Source: Ulva prolifera (taxonomy: Eukaryota > Chlorophyta > Ulvophyceae > Ulvales > Ulvaceae). From it: DNA of 64,000 nucleotides. The translations under genes and the position numbers were made by a program. Under the pieces are notes generated by a model. The model searched no databases, was not told the origin of the DNA, and was given only the letters and a program-made list of their open reading frames with translations. The DNA is taken from assembly GCA_023078555.1 (NCBI GenBank), contig CM041199.1, positions 2,565,145 through 2,629,144 of the forward strand. The letters are read 5' to 3'. Positions 1-9,482 of the stretch are shown here, piece by piece. Numbering within the stretch: position 1 is the stretch's first letter; each line of letters starts with the position of its first letter.

Positions 1-1
1 G

Positions 2-733
2 CTCGGCGCCGCGCTCGCCGGGTGCCTGGAGCGGCACCCGCAGCTGCGGCGGCTGGCGTTGGGGTGCGAAGACGCGTCGGTGTTGGTGCACGCGCTGCAG
101 CCTCTTTCTACCCTGCCAGAGCTGCGGGAGGTGGACCTGGTCTATGCAGAGTTTCACCGTGTCGGTCAGCCCAGAACGGTGGCAGAGTTGCTGTCGCACG
201 CAACCCAGCTGACTTCTCTAGAGATGCTTCGGCTGTTCATAAAGCCGCCAGTGATGCGGCCGTTCCTGCATGCCATCGGGTCGCTCGCGCACCTTCAGCG
301 GCTCGAGCTTGGGACATATTTCTACGGGACCCCCGTCACTGCGGCATGCGTTGCGCGTGGGCTGGGCCCCCTGACTCGGCTGACTCGATTGCGGCTGGAG
401 GGGTGCCGCCTGGCGAGCGTGGCCGCAGTGGCGCTCGCAAAGGCGCTGAGCGGCATGCCCGGGATGCATGAGCTCGTATTGTGCAGCGAGATGAGAGCAA
501 CATCGGTCCACACAGTGGCCGAAGCGCTGCCTGCGCTGCGCATGCTGAGCTTATTCGTCCTAGAGACAACAAAGTTGGGGAAGAATGGGGTGGCTGCAGT
601 GGCGCGTTCGCTGCGGAAGATGCGGGGTCTGCGTGTGCTGCGCCTGGGCTGTGGGACATACAGCGAAGAATGCAAACAGAGGTTGGTGCAGGCGGCGCCG
701 CCCGGGCTGGAGCACATCCTTTTCATGCCCTAA
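2..733 (+). CDS. Leucine-rich-repeat (RNI-like) protein, C-terminal part, cut by window start
   Basis: The frame is open from base 2 to a TAA at 731-733, so about 243 residues of a longer protein are seen. It contains repeated LRR units of the ribonuclease-inhibitor type with the core pattern LxxLxxLxL, for example around LTSLEMLRLF, LQRLELG, LTRLTRLRLEGC, LPALRMLSLF and MRGLRVLRLGCG, spaced about 25-30 residues. Such proteins usually act as protein-binding scaffolds; no partner can be read here. The end of the protein (PPGLEHILFMP) is shared with the inverted paralogue at 44600-45706, which supports this frame and stop. No membrane segment is visible. Codon positions look intact, with no stop or shift, so this may be the live copy. 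Confidence 0.8.
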   Translation, partial: LGAALAGCLERHPQLRRLALGCEDASVLVHALQPLSTLPELREVDLVYAEFHRVGQPRTVAELLSHATQLTSLEMLRLFIKPPVMRPFLHAIGSLAHLQRLELGTYFYGTPVTAACVARGLGPLTRLTRLRLEGCRLASVAAVALAKALSGMPGMHELVLCSEMRATSVHTVAEALPALRMLSLFVLETTKLGKNGVAAVARSLRKMRGLRVLRLGCGTYSEECKQRLVQAAPPGLEHILFMP

Positions 734-2264
734 GCTCATTTGTGTCCGGAAGTGCCCTCATGCTAGCACCAGGGCAGCCTGAATCCTATGAAAATCTATC
801 TGCACTGGTTTTGTAGACCGCCCAACATTGCAGCAGTTCCCGTAGCAGAGAGGTGAACCTTCATCCAGGTCAGGCCAGCTGCCAGCAGATGGGGTCAGCT
901 GGCGAGGTCAGGAGGATTGGAGGGGCACCTGAGGTTTTGGGCCGGGTTGGCTGCGGACGCACGTTTGGACCCATGTGTTGACTCCGAATTTTACGTATGT
1001 AAATCTGCCACCCATCTCACACCATGCCGAGCACAGCAAAACACGTCTGGTGCTGTGTGACTGTTGCATGACCTGCCTCTTTGACTGTGCCCTTGCATCA
1101 CACTCCTGGGCATGTGGTCCAAATGTCCAGAGCTTCAGCAGGAATTGGGCTCAGCATATGCAGATGTATATGCTTGTACATGTCCACTCCGGCACAACGC
1201 AGCTCCCGGTGGCATGACCAATGTGTCGAGTACAACAATATGGATATACTTAGCCACATCTCAAAGAGAGTATGCATTGCAAGGGCACAGTCAGAGGCCT
1301 GTAGCACCGCCAGAGAACTGACAATCACACCCAAAACCTTCTCGCAGTGGCATGGACAATGTGTACGTGTATGTGCTAGTGGTACATGGCAAGTTGCCTA
1401 AGCGTGTGTATGGATATACTTCTGGGCGGTCACTAGCCTGGACTGTGGGTGAATGCGCTGCAGGTGGCATGATCAAGTTGACTCTTGCAAGGAGTGGTCA
1501 CGGCCGTGTTACAAGGATAATGAAGCAAGGCAGGAGTGGTAACGGCTGTGTGCCCTGTTGCTTCACGTGGCAGTGTCCGCAGCTTGTCTGTGTTGTGGGT
1601 ACCAGGGATGGATGTACACAGGCGACTGCTTGTATGAATGTTCAGCCCTGTATGAAACGTTTGGTTCGCACATCCTACAAAGTTCGATTGTCATGCTTGT
1701 CCGGGGTGCAATCAATCTGTTCAGGAGGCAACTGCGATGTTCTTAGGAGATACAGCGTCTGTGGAAGCAGCCAAGCGCAGCCAAAGCCCGAGGGCGTCCA
1801 GCACTGCGAACGATGGCAGAGGACATACATCAACGCGGGTCGAGCCAGCACTTGGGCATAGCACCTGGGCTTCAGTCGACAGACACAGCGCTGCGTGGCC
1901 ACCGGCCGATCCGACCTCTTCCTTGTACAACAGCTGCATGTCGCGAAAAGACACATATCCACGCATACCACCTAATGTACGTTGTTCTGCTGGCGTTTAT
2001 GCTCTGGTCAATGCGTGCGTATCGCTGCGCGAACATCGATTGTACCGGCATTGGTTTGCGCAGCTCATGCAACAGGTTGGCGTTGATAACAATGTCAGTA
2101 AATACAGTGTCGCTAAGATTTCTGTTTGACAGCAACAACAGTCCTTCGGAGGGCTTAAGCGCACCATCCGCAGCAATGTGACTGACGCACGCACATCAGT
2201 GCACTTTGCTTTACAGGCAGAGATGCATGGAGGGCAATCGTGGTGACATCACCATGTCCCTGCC
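734..2264. other. No convincing gene
   Basis: Several short ORFs exist on both strands but none shows a domain, a coiled coil or a paralogue in this window. A weak resemblance links 1745-1900 to 21765-21920: both hold a CAGC-rich run and then a block close to GCACCTGGGCT followed by CAGTCG. That could be an old exon fragment. Otherwise I see nothing here. Confidence 0.5.
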
Positions 2265-2417
2265 ATGACTCATGTTCTAGACGAATCTGGTGCCATAGAG
2301 GTGCAAAGCGGCAACGTGGCTGAATCCATCGCGGTACGAGGCGCGCGGGAACGTCATTCTGTGCTTCTTCGATTCCTCCAGTCTTGCCGCGGTCGTACAT
2401 TCTCCAGCTGTGAATGA
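2265..2417 (+). CDS. SKP1/BTB-like N-terminal exon fragment of the LRR family
   Basis: ATG at 2265 opens a 50-residue frame ending in TGA. Its core (ESGAIEVQSGNVAES, then RERHSVLLRFL) matches a diverged exon at 48867-48998 and, more weakly, residues 40-80 of the ORF at 7121 (TSDGFTVAISDSEG, then RHSSFLLTLL). The layout, a short beta-strand pair (xDGxxxxV), then S/R-rich turn, then HSxLLxxLL helix, resembles the start of SKP1/BTB-POZ domains. That assignment is by eye and distant. The fragment has no LRR region after it, so it is either a first exon with an unseen continuation or a relic. Confidence 0.4.
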   Translation: MTHVLDESGAIEVQSGNVAESIAVRGARERHSVLLRFLQSCRGRTFSSCE

Positions 2418-2877
2418 TAAAATAGTCAGTGGTACTTATTGCGATCACAGGTAGATAAGGTCCGCCTTGGTCGGGGGTTTGTCTCCCATACTGTGCTCTC
2501 TCAAACCTGCATATGGATTGCCTCTTTTTGCCATCCAGATCCCTACTCATGTAGCCTACAGGCTGTGAGGATGGTGGTTCTGCAACGAAGTCTGTGTCAT
2601 TCCTTGAAGACCAGACAATGGACGCAGCTACACGAGCTGAGAGCATGCAGCAGATACAATTACTGAACCACCCTGCCCTTCCTTCCATCTGTTCAAATGA
2701 TAGTGAGAACGTTCATGTGTGCATCTGTGTAGGTCCTCTGTGCCTGCTGACACTTGAACTCTCCTTGGCGCACGAGGCAGCGTTCATTTGCCTGATGCTT
2801 GCTCACACACATGCACGTAACAACCTTCAGTCTACAGTCTTCACGTCCGCTCAAGGCACACGTACATCCCATTGCGT

Positions 2878-2897
2878 ACACACACACACACACACAA
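2878..2897. repeat. (CA)n microsatellite
   Basis: A run of alternating C and A, about nine to ten units. Confidence 0.85.
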
Positions 2898-3059
2898 AAT
2901 GACACTCATGAGGAAAGACTTACGCTATGTCATGTTTTGGGCATGCCTGTCTGCTTTGGGAGGAGCCGATTCAGGTCAGACGCCTCTCTCTTCGATGGAG
3001 ACCGCGGAGCTGGGTAGATGAAACCAAAAAATGGCTGTACACTCCCATCATATACTGAA

Positions 3060-3340
3060 CTCATTCTGTGATGACAACGACAACACCCCTAGGCCGAGCC
3101 AGCCAGCGAGCCTTCCAGCTGCAGGTTCCCAGGAACCGGCCACCTCCGCCACTCCACATGCGGCCATGCATTGCAGTGCCGCACGGTGGACAGTGTCGGC
3201 TGCCCTAGCAGCTACCTGCAGAGCCACCAGATCTGTGCACGTCCCGTGGCGCCCGGTCACTGCCGCAGCAGCGTTGCAACCGGGCCAGCCTCGGTGCTGC
3301 CGCTCGCCGTCGCGCCCTCAACATGTAGCGCTGCGGGTCG
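3060..3340. repeat. Dispersed repeat, copy 1 (partner at 10975-11265)
   Basis: From the block AGCCTTCCAGCTGCAGGT to CATGTAGCGCTGCGG this stretch aligns along its length with 10975-11265, sharing runs such as CTCCACATGCGGCCATGCAT and CCGTCGCGCC. Both copies are in the same orientation. Several frames are open in both, but substitutions and small indels do not favour any one frame, so I call it a repeat and not a gene. Copy 1 also contains one arm of a local inverted repeat with 3388-3440. Confidence 0.7.
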
Positions 3341-3440
3341 TGTCTATGCCAGGCCGTGGCCGCAAAAATTGCGCATGTCTGGTGGCTGTGGCGGCAGCTG
3401 CTAGGGCGGCCGACACTGTCCACCGGGCGGCACCACTGAG
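3168..3440. repeat. Inverted repeat, arms about 45 nt (about 3168-3218 and 3388-3440)
   Basis: The left arm GGTGGACAGTGTCGG followed by CTGCCCTAGCAGCT is nearly the exact reverse complement of AGCTGCTAGGGCGG followed by CCGACACTGTCCACC on the right. About 170 nt separate the arms. A single template switch, or insertion of an inverted piece of the dispersed repeat, would produce this. Confidence 0.7.
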
Positions 3441-4431
3441 GCACACAGCCGGGCAGGCCGGGCAGCCCGGGTCGCGCGTCCTGACTCACACTGACTCGCC
3501 AGTGCCATGCTGGCTGACGAGCGGCTGCCGTTCTGCCATGAGCGAGCCGCAGCCACCGCTCTTTGGTGTCCTCTGCCGCGACTGGCGGACGGGTGGGCAT
3601 CGGCGACAGTAATATCTACCGCAAGGCGCACGGCATGCATGGTGGGTTGATTGCGCCCCGGATTCATGGCGTCTCAAATTTGGGGAGTGTGTTCCGGCAG
3701 CGCAGCGACAGCTTTTGACGGACCCCGGATGCCACAGTGGGTGGCTTGCTGCTCCCGGGGTTCGCTGCGGGGCGGGTAATGGGGCGTGGGAGTGTGATCA
3801 TGCGGGTGTGGGTTGTCATGGCAGTAGGTGGATGGTTGAATGTTTTGCCGGTGGTCCCGCAACCGCGGCGGTGACGACTGTTGCTGTGCACTCACGCCAC
3901 GTGTGCGTTGTGGCTTCCCGGACGACGGTCACACTGTGACGGGGCCTGCCTGTGCGCTGGCCGGTGCTGTGCTTGAGGCTGGCGTGGTTTGGTATGTTGG
4001 TTGTGTGTTCTGGCGTTGCGATCAGCTAGTCAGCCAGGTCGAGAAGCGCTGTGGAGGCTGACATGCGATTCCAGCATCGCCTGATATGTAATGCCGAAGG
4101 GCAAGTGGGGCCAGCCTCACTCCAGCGTCTCTCTACCGAATCAGGCTCCATGCACTCAGCCTGGCTGCAACAGCCACACAGACACCGCAACAGACACACA
4201 GACACACCCCCAGGCCTTGCGGAATCGGCACCTCTCGAGGTGACTACTTGGGCTCCCTGAGCAGCATCCCGCTGTGACCAAGTACACAGAAAGTGGGGTG
4301 CCTAGATGTGGCCCTGAGGGTCAGCCTGCTCGCAGCGGCAATGTTCCCGACGAGCCAGTGCACAAAGAGCAGCAACGCCCATGCATGCACATGGCTTCTT
4401 GACAGACAGAACGAGGTGGACGACTGCATGA
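3441..4431. other. No convincing gene
   Basis: Only short, mutually overlapping ORFs are found, with no recognisable domain. The stretch 3770-4060 is G/T-rich on the plus strand but not as extreme as 52883-53161. Confidence 0.5.
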
Positions 4432-5631
4432 TCAGGCACATCCTTCCGCATGTGGTCTGTCTCCTGGTTGGCTGCTAGCTGTCGCACCTGCTTCATGCAA
4501 AGTGGTAGGCCCACGACCGGCCGCCGGCGCGTGTTTGACAGCGATGTCAAAAGCGGCCACCTCCGGGCACGGCCTCCAGGCGCCACCTCCAGCCACATAC
4601 AGGCGGGCATGCCCACAACGAAGTCCCCGCCGAGACTCTCCTTTCAACGCTCGTGCCCCCAGTGACAAAGCAGCAGTGCTGCCCCATGGGAGGCCGCAGT
4701 GTGGAGGCGGAGACATCGACCAGGCGCAAGGCATAATGCATGCTGCCACGGCGCATCTGTGCCATCGCTTTCTCCACGCAGTGGCATGCGTGTCGTCGCC
4801 CATGGTGAGGCGGCCGCCCGGGCGCGCCGAGAGGACGAGTAGATGAGTCGAACCGCCTCCTAGCTGCTGGTCCGCCAGCGAGTCCGGTCGGATCCTCGAG
4901 CTGCGGGGCATGAGCTCGAATGCGGCGGCCGCACCGGCTTCCTTTGCCACCCGCTCAGTCCACCGCAGCTTTCTGCGCACAGTCGCAGGTGGAGGGTGGC
5001 GGTCGCTGGCAACCCACTCACCCAGCACGTGCCTGCCTGACCGCCCAAACAGCATGTGCAGCGTTTGGGGGTTTTTTCCCAGACAGCTGGTTTTCGAAAC
5101 GCCACACAGCCTGCGAGAGGATCTGGGACAGGCATACCGTGTTGACCTATGCATGGTCACGAACGTGAACATGAGCTGCACTCTTGTCACATTGTTCTGT
5201 AACCTACCAGTACGCCAACGAGACGTCTCGTTGGCGTACCTCCGCTGGCTGGTCGACCAGCCAGCGGAGGTATTCATCAAGCGCTCGAAGCGCCTGCGCA
5301 CATGAGTGGAGAAATACGCAGTCAGATGTTGTACACTCGGCGATTGTTTAGAAACACCAATGCACGCAACTTCAGTCCGCGGGGGTACTGCGGCAAAAGC
5401 CAATGCAGCCATGAGCACGGCAGCTAGCACGGGCTGCTGCCTGTGCAACTGCGTGTTAATGGCCAGCAGGAAGCAGACACTACATTGAACAATAAGTGTG
5501 CACTTCGAGCCGCACAGCCGACCTGGGCTCAAGGCGCGCGTGTACGCTGGAGCTGGAACAAAAGACCGAACACGCGCCAGCTCACACACTACACACGAAT
5601 ATCTCGCGAAGAAGATCCTCTCACGAGCCAC
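4432..5631 (-). CDS. Long hypothetical ORF, about 326-399 aa
   Basis: This minus-strand frame is open for 399 codons; the first ATG within it is at about 5412, which would give about 326 residues. Near that ATG there are two hydrophobic stretches (LIVQCSVCFLLAI and VLAAVLMAALAFAAV) that could be a signal anchor. The rest is Arg/Ala/Ser-rich with no repeat or domain I recognise. Two perfect palindromes at 5210-5272 fall inside it. In GC-rich DNA an open frame of this length can arise by chance, and no paralogue is present to test it, so the call is weak. Confidence 0.3.
   Translation of the reverse strand: MARERIFFARYSCVVCELARVRSFVPAPAYTRALSPGRLCGSKCTLIVQCSVCFLLAINTQLHRQQPVLAAVLMAALAFAAVPPRTEVACIGVSKQSPSVQHLTAYFSTHVRRRFERLMNTSAGWSTSQRRYANETSRWRTGRLQNNVTRVQLMFTFVTMHRSTRYACPRSSRRLCGVSKTSCLGKNPQTLHMLFGRSGRHVLGEWVASDRHPPPATVRRKLRWTERVAKEAGAAAAFELMPRSSRIRPDSLADQQLGGGSTHLLVLSARPGGRLTMGDDTHATAWRKRWHRCAVAACIMPCAWSMSPPPHCGLPWGSTAALSLGARALKGESRRGLRCGHARLYVAGGGAWRPCPEVAAFDIAVKHAPAAGRGPTTLHEAGATASSQPGDRPHAEGCA
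5210..5239. repeat. Perfect 30-bp palindrome
   Basis: GTACGCCAACGAGAC is followed directly by its exact reverse complement, 15 + 15 with no loop. It overlaps the next palindrome by three bases. Confidence 0.95.
5237..5272. repeat. Perfect 36-bp palindrome
   Basis: TACCTCCGCTGGCTGGTC is followed directly by its exact reverse complement, 18 + 18 with no loop. It abuts and overlaps the palindrome at 5210-5239. Confidence 0.95.
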
Positions 5632-7120
5632 CTAGGCTCTGGCAATTCATTGGAGGCACGAACCTGCATGCAATGTGGACTTTGCCACATTTAGCGGTAT
5701 CGACCTGCGCGTATCTATTCGGACGCTCATGATCCAACGGCACGAAAGCGTACAGCCCGTTCACTTTCCTGCAACGACTGATTTTGTTGCATTATCATAT
5801 GTTCAATATTCTGTTCGAAGTAAGTGCGGTTTGTTAGATCTAATCTAGAGTGAGGAGCTTGCGGTTCCGGTGGACCGAAATACACAGCGCATTCTGGATC
5901 CAGGAACGCCAAGGATACAAGCTTACCTTGAGGTACGCCATGATCAGCCTCTAGATCTGCAGTGAACCCCTCATCGCGCTGCAGGGATCCCGTAGTGATA
6001 GTGTGCACGGCACAGACCCCGAGAGCAGTTTGAAGTCCTGCGGCACTGCTTGCAGTTATCATAGACGGCACCAGCTTGCTTATCGACATGATATCAAGAG
6101 TAAGTAGCAGTGATGCATAGTCGATCGTGTTGCATCGTGTACAATCGCGTGCTCGAAGTCAGATCCATGTCCATGGTCACTGCAGCTGCCCATCCACCCC
6201 GGGGCCCATACTAGCATGCTGAATTTGTATGCGCCAGTGAGCGCCGATTCGGGAAATTATCTCTGCCTGTGTCCTTCTGCACCCGTTCCTGCTTCCGTCA
6301 TACAGTTCCCTTTGCTGAGGCGAAGAGCGCTGTACGTAGCCACACGCTGTCCAGTTCGCTGTCCGCGCGTACACTGCATCCATACGCGGTATCTCGTAGA
6401 GAACACCTCTTGGCAGCTGTTATGGATACTTCTGCGCGCCGAACATGGCCCACTTGCACGGTGGTCGTGGCAACATATCGAGCCATGTTGATGCAGATGC
6501 TAGCTGATCACTGTCGTCCGTCGCATCATCCCCGTCACGGTATGGGGGTGCCATGTGTCTCTGGTTGGGGCCGGGGGTGGGTGCTGACGTGTGCGGTGGC
6601 GTAGGTGTCTTGGTCTGTGTTACAACCTGGTGGTATGTACTGAGGTAGAAAAGTTCACTGGTGGTATGAACATGCAAGCCATGCATGGGGCACCCCATGC
6701 ATGGCTGTGTGGTGTGCCCTGCGGTGCTATCTGCCCCCTGGCATTGTCCGTGTAACATGCGTGTGCACGCCAGCTGTGCCACATATGGCCGCCCATGCAT
6801 ACATGCGCAGCCGATGCACGCGTGCTCGTGCGCTGCTTGCCGACAGGCTGCAGCCGTTGCCCTCCGGAGGATCCTTCCCTGTTGTAGATGTGATCACCTC
6901 CAGCGGCCACGTGTTGCGTATGGCTCACCGCCGCTGTGCGCACCTCGGGACAGTAATGCACTCGTGCTGCGTCAACAAGGAAACACTGCGCAATATCCTG
7001 CATTTGTCACAGTTCATCACCTCATCCACGCGGGGCGCCGGTTTTGAGAGTGCTGAAACGCCTGCCTAGTCATGTGGCCAGCATCGCTGGCATTTGTGTA
7101 AGCGTGCAGCCCAGACAATA
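5632..7120. other. No convincing gene; one short palindrome
   Basis: Weak short ORFs occur on both strands, for example the minus-strand frame 5727-6089. None has a domain or paralogue. The palindrome at 6677-6706 is the only structured feature. Confidence 0.45.
6677..6706. repeat. Short inverted repeat, 14-bp arms, 2-nt loop
   Basis: AGCCATGCATGGGG, then CA, then its exact reverse complement. The motif ATGCATG is common across the window, so the arm may be partly compositional. Confidence 0.85.
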
Positions 7121-7660
7121 ATGCCATCAGATGCAGAACTCAACTGCCAGATGGACATGCATACGATTGGTGACTGGGACATGGAGCCAGGCTCGCGGGC
7201 GGCCCCCCCGGCCGGCTCCCCCATGGACACGGATCTGCATGTCCATCTACAACGGACATCTGATGGTTTCACGGTCGCAATCTCGGACAGCGAAGGCACA
7301 CAACTGTCGCGGAGTGAAGTACGCCACAGCAGCTTTCTGTTGACGCTGCTCCGCGAATGTCTCGCCGCCATCTCTGGTAGCCGCGGCGGCGGCGACTGCG
7401 ATGCCAGCCTCTCTTCACTCGTTCGCGCCTTGGAGGTGTGCGCTCATATTCCGTTGTGTGTCATGCATGCTGCGTCCATGTTGCAGGCCTGGCACAGTGC
7501 TGTTGCGCTCGCGGCCGCCGAACCGTTGCTCGCGATAGTTGCTCTCACGATGCCTCTCCTGTGTCACAGCCATGTGCCCATCCTGCCTCTTCAGCTCAGA
7601 CGCAGCCTTACAGCGCCATGCTCATCACATGGGGCAGCTGCACATGCTCTCCACACATAA
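7121..7660 (+). CDS. SKP1/BTB-like N-terminal region of an LRR-family gene
   Basis: ATG at 7121 opens about 179 residues. After an acidic, Met-rich start (SDAELNCQMDMHTIGDWDME), residues about 40-80 contain the same pattern as 2265-2417 (SDGFTVAISDSEGTQLS, then VRHSSFLLTLLREC). A helical, Ala/Leu-rich part follows (LVRALEVCAHI; AVALAAAEPLLAIVALTMPLL). The order fits a divergent SKP1/BTB fold, where the conserved Ser-hydrophobic helix mediates dimer or partner binding; the likeness is weak. Exon borders are not resolved: the frame probably leaves by splicing before 7660. An LRR-type exon lies 0.85 kb downstream on the same strand. Confidence 0.45.
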   Translation: MPSDAELNCQMDMHTIGDWDMEPGSRAAPPAGSPMDTDLHVHLQRTSDGFTVAISDSEGTQLSRSEVRHSSFLLTLLRECLAAISGSRGGGDCDASLSSLVRALEVCAHIPLCVMHAASMLQAWHSAVALAAAEPLLAIVALTMPLLCHSHVPILPLQLRRSLTAPCSSHGAAAHALHT

Positions 7661-7741
7661 CAGCTACACGACCTGTGAGCCTCGATGTTCATGCGGCCCG
7701 CCACATCATAGGCTACATTTCCCTGCAGCGCAATCTCCACT

Positions 7742-7966
7742 GTGCAGGTCGCGGATTTCCGTGACAACCAGGACGCTGTTCAGCGCTCCAGCCTTGCACT
7801 CACGAGGCTACTTCTCCAAGCTGATGCTTCCAAGCCCACACCAGCAGCGTCGTCGAATGTACAGTGTGGTGCAATGCGATTTGGTGCTGAGCAGGAGCTC
7901 AGCCAAGGAGGATGCGTTGCTCAGCTCCAGGCGCGCCCGCAGCTCAACTACATATGCATAATATAA
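7742..7966 (+). CDS. Possible middle exon of the 7.1-9.2 kb gene
   Basis: An open frame of 74 codons with Leu/Ala/Gln-rich helical character (VQRSSLALTRLLLQADAS; EQELSQGGCVAQLQAR). It lies between the SKP1/BTB-like exon and the LRR exon and could be a linker. There is no independent evidence. Confidence 0.2.
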   Translation: MQVADFRDNQDAVQRSSLALTRLLLQADASKPTPAASSNVQCGAMRFGAEQELSQGGCVAQLQARPQLNYICII

Positions 7967-8116
7967 TCTAGGAGTTGCTGTGGTGGCCATCGCACGTACC
8001 CCACACCACCCCCTGGCAGGTACTTGACGACATGAGACAATCGCACTTGCAGCCCTCCATGCTGTATTGTTGTCCTCGTTCTTCTGCTACCCACTCTCTC
8101 GCGGTGCTTCTGCATT

Positions 8117-8140
8117 GTATGTATGTATGTATGTATGTAG
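8117..8140. repeat. (TATG)n tetranucleotide microsatellite
   Basis: Six tandem GTAT/TATG units; a shorter run of the same unit lies at about 8329-8343. Confidence 0.9.
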
Positions 8141-8511
8141 TTACAAAGGACAGAGGCCGGGCAGCGAGCCGTTGCCAGGAATACACACGCAAATCCACTC
8201 ACGCAGTCATGGCACTAGGCCGGGCACGAGCACGTACCACAGCTCGGCCGGTGATGCCAGCCAAAGATTGAAGCCCCGCACGGAGCACAAGAGCATTCCC
8301 CTTGCACAACGCCACACTCAACCGGCGCATGTATGTATGTATGCATGATTGTGATCCATGTAACATGCACACAACCCTGCGCAAGCTTCGAAGCTGTGCA
8401 GCAGTGCTGTGTCGCTTTGCAGCATTTCCGGAGCTGCTATCCACAAATCAGAGGTGCACATTTGGAATTGTTCGGTGTAATCGTGCCCGATGACTCAACA
8501 CTGATGTGCAG

Positions 8512-9150
8512 GCGCTGGAGGTGCTTCCAGAGCACCTCGCTGTGCTGACTTCGCGCGCTGCTATCTCCGACACGTGGCCAGACGTACACTGCAGCTCCGA
8601 CATCGATTGGGCGGCATGCCTGCTTCCCGAAGAAATTCCTCCAGCCCAGCGCCAGCAGGCGGTGCTCATTGCCCGCATGTCCCCGCTCCCGCGGCATCTG
8701 AACTACGCCGTCACCAGCGTTGACACTCCCGCCGCGGCAGACCATCGCGCCCTCGCGCTGCTGCTGCCGCAGCTGCGGCAAGCCGAACCAATCATCCGCG
8801 CCATGGCCGCGGCCCCCGGCGCGCAGCTCACTTCTCTCGCGCTCGTGGACTGCGCATGGGACGGCGCTGTGGACACAGCGCCGCACACAGGGCCCTCCCA
8901 TGCGCTAGTCGAGTGCAATGCGGACCGCACAGCGGTGCACCGTATCGCGCTCATCCCGCTAGCGACGCTCACTCAGCTTGCGCCCCTGCAGATAGAGTTT
9001 GCAGGCAATGGGGTGAGCGGCAGGGGCGGGGACGTCGAAGCTTTTTCTGTTGCATTCGGCGATGAGGTGAGGCGGCTGACGAGCTTGCGCGTGCGGGTGT
9101 GTTCTCACACCGGAGCTGCTGTGAAGCAGCTTGCGTTGCTCCTGCCTTGA
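8512..9150 (+). CDS. LRR-family exon, N-terminal half of the repeat domain
   Basis: A good acceptor (TGATGTGCAG at 8502-8511) opens a frame of 212 codons. The early part is helical (ALEVLPEHLAVLTSRAAI). Later parts have LRR cores: LTSLALVDCAWDG, LATLTQLAPLQIEF and VRRLTSLRVRV. It ends in TGA at 9148-9150 or leaves by splicing at GATGAG/GTGAGG near 9067. It corresponds to the region before that seen at 2-733 and lacks the later LRRs, so it is truncated unless more exons follow. The likely role is protein binding; the partner is unknown. Confidence 0.5.
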   Translation, partial: ALEVLPEHLAVLTSRAAISDTWPDVHCSSDIDWAACLLPEEIPPAQRQQAVLIARMSPLPRHLNYAVTSVDTPAAADHRALALLLPQLRQAEPIIRAMAAAPGAQLTSLALVDCAWDGAVDTAPHTGPSHALVECNADRTAVHRIALIPLATLTQLAPLQIEFAGNGVSGRGGDVEAFSVAFGDEVRRLTSLRVRVCSHTGAAVKQLALLLP

Positions 9151-9482
9151 TCATGTCTGGGTACACATCCGCCGAGCGGGACGACACTCGCATCAACAGA
9201 CGTTATCCTGGAAATCACAAGAACTGCAACAGCCGCAATCCTGCAGGATGGCGTTGGCATCGTAAACAGGCGGCGGCTAGAAAACACACACAGCCGCCTA
9301 CCGCTGGGGGACTTGAGCACTGATGCAGGAAACAAAGGTGAGCCCTACAATGTAGCATGGCACATATGAGCAGTACATGCATGCCCCAGGCAGCGCCTGA
9401 AGCTTGAATCTCGCCTAGTGCATGCTTGAATGCAGAAAACAAGTCTCAGGAAAAGACAGGGGCCCGGGAGAATGTCGGGGTC

